Below are positions 57,951-64,000 of a DNA stretch of 64,000 bases, piece by piece. The position numbers and the translations under genes are program-made. Origin of the DNA: Nonomuraea pusilla (GTDB lineage Bacteria > Actinomycetota > Actinomycetes > Streptosporangiales > Streptosporangiaceae). The stretch covers positions 1 through 64,000 of the forward strand of contig NZ_FOBF01000030.1 of NCBI RefSeq assembly GCF_900109355.1, in the 5' to 3' direction. The notes below the pieces were generated by a model that did not search any database, was not told the origin of the DNA, and saw only the letters and a program-made list of their open reading frames with translations. The number at the start of each line of letters is the position of its first letter. Position 1 is the stretch's first letter.

Positions 57951-58336
57951 AGCGCTCGGGGATACTGAACGCCGACCTGGCGGGCGCGCTCGCCAGGCTC
58001 GGCCACACCGACCACGTGCTGGTCTGCGACAGCGGCATGCCGCTGCCGCCGGGGGTGCCGGTCGTCGACCTGGCCTTCCTGCCCGGCATCCCGTCGTTCG
58101 CCGACGTCCTCGACGGGCTGCTCGCCGAACTGGTCGTCGAGGGCGCGACGGCGGCCGAGGAGGTGCGGGCGGTGAACCCGGGCTGCGCGGCGCTGCTCGG
58201 CTCCCGGCTGCCCGGACTCACCCTGGTGCCGCACGAGGAGCTGAAACGCCTGTCGGCTGGCGCCCGCCTGGTGGTGCGCACCGGCGAGGCCAGACCGTAC
58301 GCGAACGTCCTGCTCCGCTGCGGCGTCGCCTTCTGA
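57947..58336 (+). CDS. rbsD: D-ribose pyranase
   Basis: A 129-residue mutarotase of the RbsD/FucU family that interconverts beta-pyranose and beta-furanose ribose before phosphorylation. It starts MKRSGILNADLAGALARLGH with the catalytic His20 and continues TDHVLVCDSGMPLPPGV; the C-terminal ARPYANVLLRCGV holds the conserved Tyr and Asn. The GTG start overlaps the rbsB stop. This gene identifies the operon as ribose-type rather than xylose or inositol. The C-terminus falls in a 48-bp tandem duplication. No ribokinase follows; the nearest PfkB domain (61.7 kb) is part of a heptose enzyme. Confidence 0.9.
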   Translation: MKRSGILNADLAGALARLGHTDHVLVCDSGMPLPPGVPVVDLAFLPGIPSFADVLDGLLAELVVEGATAAEEVRAVNPGCAALLGSRLPGLTLVPHEELKRLSAGARLVVRTGEARPYANVLLRCGVAF

Positions 58337-58418
58337 AAAGCCCGGCACCCTCCGCTCAGGCGGTCGCGCCGCGTCGCCTTCCAGAACACCCCCCGCCCTC
58401 CGCTCAGGCGGTGGCGCC
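58323..58418. repeat. 48-bp tandem duplication across convergent gene ends
   Basis: GCGTCGCCTTC recurs at 58323 and 58371; CCCTCCGCTCAGGCGGT recurs in each copy at the same offset. The first copy includes the rbsD stop, the second the SDR stop, so both gene ends are parts of the same repeated unit. Confidence 0.7.
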
Positions 58419-59165
58419 GCCGTCGATGACGTGGTCGTGGCCGACGACGAAGGCCGACTCCGGGGCCGACAGCCACAGCACCGCCGCGGCGATCTCCTCC
58501 GGGGTGGCCACGCGGCCGATGGGCAGCGCGTCCCGCATCCGCTCGTCGCGCTCCTCCTTCGTCTCCCCCGGCCGCGCGGACATCGGCGTGTCGATGGGGC
58601 CGGGGCTGACGGCGTTGATCCTGACGCCGTCGCCGATGTGGTCGCGGGCCGCCGTGCGGGTCAGCGACGAGACCGCGGCCTTGGACGCGGCGTACGCGCT
58701 CGCCCCCGCCAGCCGCCAGTGGGCGCCCACGTTGGACGCCACGTTCACGATCGCGCCGCCCCCGTGCGCGCGCATGTGCGCGATCTCGTGCTTCATGCTG
58801 AGGAACACGCCCTTGAGGTTCACGGCGAGCACCTGGTCCCAGGTGTCCTCGTCGTAGTCGGCCACCGGGGCGAACCCACCGAAGATCCCGGCGGCGTTGC
58901 AGGCGACGTGGAGCCCGCCGTATCGGGTGACGGCGGCGTCCACCATGGTCGCCGCCTCGGCGGACCTCGTGACGTCGCAGGCGAACGCGCTCGCCCGGCC
59001 GCCGTCCTCCTCGATCGTCTTGACCAGCTCCGCGAGCCTGCCCTCGTCGCGCCCGGCCACCAGCACGGCGGCGCCCTCGCCCGCGTACGCCCTGGCGACG
59101 GCGCCGCCCGTGACGCCGCTCGCGCCGGTGACGAGCGCGACCTTCCCCGCGAAACGACCAGCCAT
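58404..59165 (-). CDS. short-chain dehydrogenase/reductase
   Basis: A 253-residue classical SDR. The cofactor motif is TGASGVTGGAVAR (residues 14-26), followed by CNAAGIFGG (NAG-like) near 88, the catalytic Ser in NVASNVGAHW, and YAASK (Tyr157/Lys161 region). AGRDEGR after the second strand favours NADP(H). The C-terminal VIDGGATA is typical. The ATG at 59165 follows GGAG; another ATG 12 nt upstream is also in frame. It is preceded by a TetR gene on the same strand (29-bp gap) with a palindrome in between, so both probably form a self-regulated unit. The substrate is unknown. Confidence 0.92.
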   Translation of the reverse strand: MAGRFAGKVALVTGASGVTGGAVARAYAGEGAAVLVAGRDEGRLAELVKTIEEDGGRASAFACDVTRSAEAATMVDAAVTRYGGLHVACNAAGIFGGFAPVADYDEDTWDQVLAVNLKGVFLSMKHEIAHMRAHGGGAIVNVASNVGAHWRLAGASAYAASKAAVSSLTRTAARDHIGDGVRINAVSPGPIDTPMSARPGETKEERDERMRDALPIGRVATPEEIAAAVLWLSAPESAFVVGHDHVIDGGATA

Positions 59166-59181
59166 CACACACTCCATTACT

Positions 59182-59195
59182 AGATCGATCGGTCT
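59182..59195. promoter_or_regulatory. TetR-type operator before the SDR gene
   Basis: AGATCGATCGGTCT, a 14-bp palindrome with one mismatch, lies between the TetR stop and the SDR start. It closely resembles AGAACGATCGGTCA upstream of the TetR gene (59796-59809), which points to one regulator for both. Confidence 0.55.
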
Positions 59196-59773
59196 CAAAA
59201 CCGGAGGGCATCCATCGCCCGGTCCACGGCGGCGCGCAGGCGGCGCTCGTCCGGGTCGGCCCTGCCGAGCACCCGGACGCCCTGCAGCAGCACCAGCAGG
59301 AAGGAGGCCAGCGCGGACGGGTCCTTGTCGCGCGGGATCTCGCCCTGCGCGCGGGCCCTGGTCAGCGCCGAGGCGAGCGCCGTCTCCAGCTGCGCCCAGC
59401 TCGCCACGACCTTCCTGGCCACCTCGGGGTCGCGCGGCGCCAGCTCCACGGCCGAGTTGACCACCATGCAGCCCCTGCGCCGCTCGTCGGCCAGGCACTC
59501 GGCCACGTACGCGTCGAAGAAGGCCCGCACCGCGGGCAGCGCCGGACCCGGCTGCGACAGCACCTCCACCACGTCGCGCCTGCCCAGGTAGCGCTCCAGC
59601 GCCTTCATGTACAGCTCGTGCTTGCCGCCGAACGTGCCGTAGATGCTCGCGCGCGCGATGCCGAGCCGTTCCACCAGGTCGGCCATCGACGTCGCCTCGT
59701 AGCCGCGCTCCCAGAACAGGTCGAGCGCGCGGTCGAGCACGACGTCGGGATCGAACTCCTTCGTCCTCGCCAC
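59195..59773 (-). CDS. TetR/AcrR-family regulator
   Basis: A 192-residue regulator. The helix-turn-helix (residues 9-50) reads DVVLDRALDLFWERGYEATS, then IARASIYGTFGGKHEL. The C-domain fits TetR_C_16-like or AcrR-type (GCMVVNSAVELAPRDPEVAR with the Cys-rich RRRGCM). This is the family form often called YcdC/NemR-like, whose members sense electrophiles or quinones through Cys. GTG start at 59773. Palindromes before this gene and before the SDR gene share the core CGATCGGTC. Confidence 0.9.
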   Translation of the reverse strand: MARTKEFDPDVVLDRALDLFWERGYEATSMADLVERLGIARASIYGTFGGKHELYMKALERYLGRRDVVEVLSQPGPALPAVRAFFDAYVAECLADERRRGCMVVNSAVELAPRDPEVARKVVASWAQLETALASALTRARAQGEIPRDKDPSALASFLLVLLQGVRVLGRADPDERRLRAAVDRAMDALRF

Positions 59774-59795
59774 GGACAGGACGGTAGCACTATCC

Positions 59796-59809
59796 AGAAC
59801 GATCGGTCA
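59796..59809. promoter_or_regulatory. TetR-type operator (autoregulation)
   Basis: AGAACGATCGGTCA lies 23-36 bp upstream of the TetR start and shares 12 of 14 positions with the site before the SDR gene. Confidence 0.5.
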
Positions 59810-59932
59810 AAAATCACCCCGGCTCCGGCTTGAGCCGTCCGTCGCGAAGGCACCGCGCCATGGAGCCCGCGCCGACTGCCTGGCCGTCGCGCTCCGCGCG
59901 CACCGCGACGGACGGCCCCGGGCGGCGTGTGG

Positions 59933-60316
59933 CTACGCGCCGGGTTCGCGGAAGTCTGGGTTGTCCTCGTCGGGGCCGGGCGGCGTCTGGGTCAGGAAGC
60001 CGAGCGGCGCCTCGTTCTCCACGGCGCGTTCCGCCTCCGGGGTCTCCTCCACCGGGGTCCGCTGGGCGGGCACGCCCAGGAGGCCGATGCTGTCCTGCTC
60101 CCCCCGGCTGCGGATGACGTCGTTGATCGCCCCCATGAGCTCCTGCCTGGTGTACTCCCCCTCCGGCAGCTCGTTCAGATGGGTCATCATGTCGGCGGGC
60201 AGGTGCACGTCGTCGGACACCTGGACGTACACCTCACGCAGCGGCACCCGGTCGCGGCCGTGGAAGGCCTGGTCGATGGCGTGCTGCAGCTCGTCGAGCA
60301 ACGCGTGGTCGGTCAT
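59933..60316 (-). CDS. uncharacterised acidic protein (DUF2795-like)
   Basis: A 127-residue soluble protein. Residues 20-75 show a helical pattern (LPADMMTHLNELPEGEYTRQ, then ELMGAINDVIRSRGEQD) reminiscent of DUF2795 (a small helical domain common in actinobacteria). The C-terminal 50 residues are acidic and Pro-rich, likely disordered (TPVEETPEAERAVENEAP). The ATG at 60316 has GGGGGAG 8 nt upstream and overlaps the glycosyltransferase stop (ATGA), so the two are translated together. Function unknown. Confidence 0.75.
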   Translation of the reverse strand: MTDHALLDELQHAIDQAFHGRDRVPLREVYVQVSDDVHLPADMMTHLNELPEGEYTRQELMGAINDVIRSRGEQDSIGLLGVPAQRTPVEETPEAERAVENEAPLGFLTQTPPGPDEDNPDFREPGA

Positions 60317-61386
60317 GTCTGTACTCCCCCTCGGGTCAGCAGGTCCTCCGCCTGCTCCAGCACGGCGGTCACCGGCACGTCCGTCACCCACGAGCCGTCG
60401 TGCGCGCAGCGCGGGACCGTGAAGTCCACGCCGCTGGCCCCGCAGTCGGGGCACGCCGTGGTCCAGGAGATCAGCGGCCGGTGCAGGGTCCTGACGAGGG
60501 GACCGGCGTTGATCAGGTTGCCGCACCAGTAGACGGCGACGGTCGGCGTGCCGACGGCGGCGGCCAGGTGGCGCGGGCCCGTGTCGTTGGCGACCAGCAG
60601 GTCGCAGCGCTCGTAGAGCGCGCCGAGCGCGCCGAGCCCGAGCGCGCCCGCGAGCGGGATCGCGGGGCGCCGCATGGCGTCCACGACCTCCGTCACGAGG
60701 TCCTTGTCCTCCAGCGAGCCGGTCACGACGACCGGGCGGTCGAGCCGGTCGGCCACCTCGGCGAAGCGGCGGGCGGGCCAGCGGCGGCGCGGGTCCTTCG
60801 CGCCCGGGTGGACGGCCACCAGCCCCGGCGGCGGCTCCCCGAACGCGTCGGCCAGCTCCGCCCGGTCGTCGCCGGTCACCTCCACGCGGGGCTCCAGCGA
60901 CCCGGCGGCGCCGCCGACCAGAGCGGCCACCTCCAGGAAGCGCAGCACCTCGTGGTGGTAGTACAGGTACGGCACCCACCGGTCCAGCGGTTCCGCGTCG
61001 GGCGTGCGCAACCCGGCGGTGACCCGGGCGCCGAGCCGCCGTACGAACGGGTTGGAGTTCCTGCCGCCGCCGTGGAGCTGCACCGCGAGGTCGAACCGCC
61101 GCCCGCGCAGCTCCTCGATCAGCGTGTCCGGCGCGGCGTGCCCGCGCTCGGCGGCCGAGACTCCGCTGATGGGCGGCAGCGCCACCACTTCGTCCACGGG
61201 GCCTGGCCGCCCCGTGAGGAAGTCGGCGTGCCAGGGCGTGCCGAGCAGGGTGAGCGTGGCCTCCGGGTACGCGGCCTTGATCGCCTCCAGTGCCGGGAGG
61301 GTCACGATGAAGTCGCCGATCGCGTTGGCGCGCAGCACGGCGATGCGCCGCACGTCCTCGATCACGCCCTGCCCCGCGCCCTCCAT
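60313..61386 (-). CDS. GT9-family glycosyltransferase (heptosyltransferase-like)
   Basis: A 357-residue GT-B glycosyltransferase. The N-terminal RIAVLRANAIGDFIVTLPAL (about 14-33) is the ADP-heptose:LPS heptosyltransferase signature. VAVHPGAKDPRRRWPARRFA near 190 and LVANDTGPRHLAAAVGTPTV near 270 bind the nucleotide sugar. Four Cys near the C-terminus (CPDCGASG, PRCAH) are an actinobacterial feature. The ATG at 61386 follows GGGGAGG; the longer open frame translates 12-bp repeats. It is divergent from an HldE-like enzyme that makes the matching donor. As there is no LPS, the acceptor is likely another cell-surface glycan or a small molecule. Confidence 0.88.
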   Translation of the reverse strand: MEGAGQGVIEDVRRIAVLRANAIGDFIVTLPALEAIKAAYPEATLTLLGTPWHADFLTGRPGPVDEVVALPPISGVSAAERGHAAPDTLIEELRGRRFDLAVQLHGGGRNSNPFVRRLGARVTAGLRTPDAEPLDRWVPYLYYHHEVLRFLEVAALVGGAAGSLEPRVEVTGDDRAELADAFGEPPPGLVAVHPGAKDPRRRWPARRFAEVADRLDRPVVVTGSLEDKDLVTEVVDAMRRPAIPLAGALGLGALGALYERCDLLVANDTGPRHLAAAVGTPTVAVYWCGNLINAGPLVRTLHRPLISWTTACPDCGASGVDFTVPRCAHDGSWVTDVPVTAVLEQAEDLLTRGGVQT

Positions 61387-61423
61387 GCAGTCGCCCTCCC
61401 CTGTCTCCGGCCCGATCACCGAC

Positions 61424-61565
61424 CCCAGCTCCAGCCCCAGCTCCAGCCCGAGCTCCGGCACGAGCTCCGGCCGAGTTCCGGCCCGGCCTTCCGCCCGACG
61501 GCCGTCCCGCGCCGCGCCACGGGCACGGCTCAGGCACGGGCCAGGCACAGCTCAGGCACGGCTCC
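61424..61565. repeat. two tracts of 12-bp tandem repeats
   Basis: CCCAGCTCCAGC repeats with a period of 12 at 61425 and 61437 and continues in degenerate form (CCGAGCTCCGGC...) to about 61482. A second tract, variants of CAGGCACGGCTC, covers about 61520-61565. Both lie in the divergent promoter region between the GT9 and HldE-like genes. In between and to 61714 I see only a weak promoter-like AT patch (61660-61690). Confidence 0.65.
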
Positions 61566-61714
61566 GCGCCGGCGCGCGGGTGCGCGCCGGACCCCTCTAG
61601 CGGCCTGGCTACCCCCCGCCACCCGGCCGTAACGTCTTCACGGAAGGTCCGTGCTCGGGCGCGATTTGTAGCGGTTCGTGTTTGCTTGGGCGTTCCTCAG
61701 GTAGCTCGCCAGTC

Positions 61715-63157
61715 ATGGGCACCGCGAACGAGAAGATCGTCAACGCCGTCGTCGTGGGCGACGTCATGCTGGACTCATGGCTGCACGGCTCGGTGAAGCG
61801 GATCGCGCAGGAGGCGCCGGTGCCTGTCATGCGTCTGGAGGGCACCGAGGAGGCCCCGGGCGGAGCCGGCAACACCGCCGCGAACCTGGCGGCGCTCGGC
61901 GCCCGCACCCGGCTGGTCGGAGCCATGGGCGACGACGAGTGCGGCGAGCTGCTCGGCCGGTCGCTCCGCCTGCTCGGCGTGCAGGCGGACCTGGTCGTCG
62001 TGCCGGGACGGCGCACCGCGCACAAGCGGCGGCTGCTCGCGGGCGGCCAGCTCACCGCCCGCTACGACGAGGAGGACCTGTCGCCCATCCCGCCCGAGAC
62101 CGAGCGGCAACTGCTCGTGCTGCTGGCCGAGCTGCTGCCGGGCGCGGACGTCGTGGTCGCCTGCGACTACGGCGGCGGCGTCTTCACCCCGGCCGTGCGC
62201 GCGGCGCTGGCCTCGTTCCCGCTGCTCGTCGTGGACGCCCACCAGGTGGCCCCGTGGCGCGATTCGGCGCCCGCCGCCGTGCTGCCGAACTACGCCGAGG
62301 TCGTACGCCTGCTGGAGGAGGACGAGGACGGCGACCGCCTCGCCTACCTGACCGCCAGGTCGGGACGCCTGCTGGAGGCCACCGGCGCCCGCATGGTGGT
62401 GACCACCCTGGACGGCGACGGCACCCTGCTGCACCAGGCGGGCGTGCCCCCGTACCGGACGTACGCGGAGCCCGCCCCCCAGCACATGACCACGGGCGCC
62501 GGCGACACCTACACCTCGGCCTTCGCCCTCTGGCTCGCCCAGGGCGCCACGCCGGAGGAGGCCGCCGAGGCCGGGCAGGCCGCCGCCGGGGTGGTCGTGC
62601 GCCGTCCCGGCACCGCCGTCTGCACCCGGTACGAGCTGCTGCGCGCGCTGCGCCGCCAGGAGGGCACCGTGCAGCCGCCCGAGCGGCTGGCGCGGCTCCT
62701 CGACGAGCACCGGCGGCGCGGCGAGCGGGTGGTCTTCACCAACGGCTGCTTCGACGTGCTGCACCGGGGTCACGTGTCGTACCTGGAGGAGGCGGCGCGG
62801 CTGGGCGACGTGCTGGTGGTCGCGGTCAACACCGACGCCGGGGTGGCCAGGCTGAAGGGCCCCGGACGCCCGGTGAACCCGTGCGAGGACCGGATGTCGG
62901 TGCTCGCCGCGCTGAACGGCGTGGACTACGTGACCTGGTTCGACGAGGACACGCCGGAGCGGCTGCTGCGCATGTTCCGCCCCGAGCTGTACGTCAAGGG
63001 CGGCGACTACACGGCCGAGATGCTGGCGGAGGCGCCGCTGGTCCGCTCGATGGGCGGTGAGGTGCGGGTGCTGTCGTACCTGCCCGACCACTCGACCAGC
63101 GCGATCATCGGGCGGATGCGCTCCGGCGAGGAGGAGCCGGAGGGCACCGCGCCCTGA
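61715..63157 (+). CDS. hldE: bifunctional heptose-7-phosphate kinase / heptose-1-phosphate adenylyltransferase-like
   Basis: A 480-residue fusion, the size of E. coli HldE (477). The N-terminal PfkB kinase (about 1-320) has VGDVMLDSWLHG, EAPGGAGNTAANLAALGA and the catalytic TTGAGDTYTSAFALWLA. The C-terminal nucleotidyltransferase (about 345-475) has FTNGCFDVLHRGHVSYLEEA with HXGH, KGPGRPVNPCEDRM and YVKGGDY. HldE phosphorylates D-glycero-beta-D-manno-heptose 7-phosphate and then activates the 1-phosphate with ATP to give ADP-heptose. The ATG at 61715 starts the conserved part; ribosome site weak. The phosphatase step (GmhB) and isomerase (GmhA) are not in view. Divergent from a heptosyltransferase-like gene. 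Confidence 0.88.
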   Translation: MGTANEKIVNAVVVGDVMLDSWLHGSVKRIAQEAPVPVMRLEGTEEAPGGAGNTAANLAALGARTRLVGAMGDDECGELLGRSLRLLGVQADLVVVPGRRTAHKRRLLAGGQLTARYDEEDLSPIPPETERQLLVLLAELLPGADVVVACDYGGGVFTPAVRAALASFPLLVVDAHQVAPWRDSAPAAVLPNYAEVVRLLEEDEDGDRLAYLTARSGRLLEATGARMVVTTLDGDGTLLHQAGVPPYRTYAEPAPQHMTTGAGDTYTSAFALWLAQGATPEEAAEAGQAAAGVVVRRPGTAVCTRYELLRALRRQEGTVQPPERLARLLDEHRRRGERVVFTNGCFDVLHRGHVSYLEEAARLGDVLVVAVNTDAGVARLKGPGRPVNPCEDRMSVLAALNGVDYVTWFDEDTPERLLRMFRPELYVKGGDYTAEMLAEAPLVRSMGGEVRVLSYLPDHSTSAIIGRMRSGEEEPEGTAP

Positions 63158-63171
63158 CCCGGGCGCGGCCC

Positions 63172-64000
63172 TCAGCAGATGCGCGGGAGCGGGTCGCCGA
63201 CGAGGACGTCCACCACGCGGGTGCCGCCGAAGCCGGTGCGCAGCAGCACCATGCCGGGGTTGCCCTCCTCCACGCGGCCGATCACCGCGGCCTGCGCGCC
63301 CAGGGCGTGGCCGCGCAGCGTCTCCACGGCCCGCTCCGCGTGCTCGCCCGCCACGACCGCGACGAAGCGGCCTTCGCAGGCGACGTACAGCGGGTCGAGC
63401 CCGAGCAGCTCGCACACCCCGGTCACGGGGGGACGCACCGGCAGCGTGTCCTCCTCGACCGTGATGGACAGCCCCGCCGTGCCGGCCAGCTCGTTCAGCA
63501 CGGTGGCCACGCCGCCCCTGGTGGCGTCGCGCAGCGCCCGCACCTGGCCGGGCACGGCCTCCAGCAGGGCGAGGGCGAGCCCGTGCAGCGGCGCCGTGTC
63601 GGAGGCGATGTCGCCCTCGATGCCGAAGTCGCCCCTGGCCAGCATGATGGCCGCCCCGTGCTCGCCGATCGGCCCCGAGACGATGACCGCGTCGCCGGGA
63701 CGCGCCGCGCTGAACGCGTGCTCGACCGTGCCGACGCCGGTGGTGGTGACGTAGCAGCCGTCGGCCTTGCCCCGCTCGACCACCTTCGTGTCGCCGGTGA
63801 CGATCGTCACGCCGGCCGCGGAGGCCGCCGCCGCCATCGACGCGGTGACCCGGCGCAGGTCGGCGACGGGGAAGCCCTCCTCCAGGATGAACCCGGCCGA
63901 CAGGTAGCGCGGGCGGGCCCCGCACATGGCCAGGTCGTTCACGGTCCCGTTGACGGCCAGGTCGCCGATGTCGCCGCCGGGGAAGAACAGCGGCGACACC
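63172..64000 (-). CDS. hypE: HypE, hydrogenase maturation protein (partial)
   Basis: The C-terminal 276 residues or so of HypE; the N-terminus is beyond the window. HypE dehydrates a carbamoyl group on its C-terminal Cys to cyanide for the NiFe-hydrogenase centre. Visible markers are PLFFPGGDIGDLAVNGTVND, AMCGARPRYLSAGFILEEGF, VTGDTKVVERG, LRDATRGGVATVLNELA, and the C-terminal PRIC with the acceptor Cys last. The length to the edge suggests roughly 60-80 residues are missing. Its stop is 15 bp from the convergent HldE-like gene. It predicts a hyp/hydrogenase cluster to the right of the window. Confidence 0.93.
   Translation of the reverse strand, partial: VSPLFFPGGDIGDLAVNGTVNDLAMCGARPRYLSAGFILEEGFPVADLRRVTASMAAAASAAGVTIVTGDTKVVERGKADGCYVTTTGVGTVEHAFSAARPGDAVIVSGPIGEHGAAIMLARGDFGIEGDIASDTAPLHGLALALLEAVPGQVRALRDATRGGVATVLNELAGTAGLSITVEEDTLPVRPPVTGVCELLGLDPLYVACEGRFVAVVAGEHAERAVETLRGHALGAQAAVIGRVEEGNPGMVLLRTGFGGTRVVDVLVGDPLPRIC

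Noticed and set aside
61715..62640. PfkB domain as the missing ribokinase of the rbs operon
   Set aside because: It is fused to a cytidylyltransferase-like domain with HXGH, which identifies an HldE-type heptose enzyme, and it lies in a different transcription unit.

Overview
The window is very GC-rich (well above 70% by eye), with many GTG starts, 4-nt ATGA/GTGA gene overlaps, TAT and lipoprotein signals, and many LuxR-, TetR- and NarL-type regulators. That points to a filamentous actinomycete; the mix of families suggests Streptosporangiales (Nonomuraea-like) or a Streptomyces relative. The genus is an inference. I see no rRNA, tRNA or CRISPR array.

Region 1 (0-8.4 kb) looks like a low-oxygen survival module: DoxX-like membrane protein, phosphoketolase, long hibernation-promoting factor, CBS-domain protein, pyruvate formate-lyase with its radical-SAM activase, and a pyridoxamine-oxidase-fold protein. 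Promoter regions carry GGGAC-N4-GTCCC palindromes like those bound by the mycobacterial DosR / streptomycete OsdR-type dormancy regulators. Two are perfect, two have one mismatch, and a weaker cluster sits between phosphoketolase and HPF. A third perfect copy lies at 39.1 kb between a membrane protein and a NarL-type histidine kinase/response regulator pair, which is a candidate local regulator.

Region 2 (8.4-34.8 kb) is a mixture: GAP-family protein, endonuclease/exonuclease/phosphatase-fold protein, secreted C39-like peptidase, sulfotransferase, APC permease, a large LuxR ATPase regulator, a secreted M4+M28 double metallopeptidase, methyltransferase, nitronate monooxygenase-like enzyme, two beta-lactamase-fold serine hydrolases, a complete molybdate operon (HTH-TOBE regulator, modA, modB, modC), a PhoX/DUF839 TAT protein, an SGNH hydrolase and a PucR regulator.

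Region 3 (35-47.9 kb) is regulatory: tandem kinases (one with a degenerate ATP lid), the kinase/regulator pair, a secreted emfourin-like protein, a TetR-GPH transporter-sphingosine-phosphate-lyase-like operon, and a TetR-P450 pair with tandem operators. Several starts here sit directly after a -10 element, which suggests leaderless mRNAs.

Region 4 (47.9-53.4 kb) holds gene remnants, a solo TnpB with its omega-RNA, and two divergent cell-envelope hydrolases that share a golvesin-like C-terminal domain.

Region 5 (53.4-64 kb) has a ribose-type operon (rbsR-A-C-B-D) with two LacI operators, an SDR/TetR pair, a heptose module (GT9 glycosyltransferase divergent from a fused HldE-type enzyme), and the 3' part of hypE for NiFe-hydrogenase maturation. 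Short tandem repeats (12, 18, 26, 35 and 48 bp) recur, several of them across the 3' ends of convergent genes.
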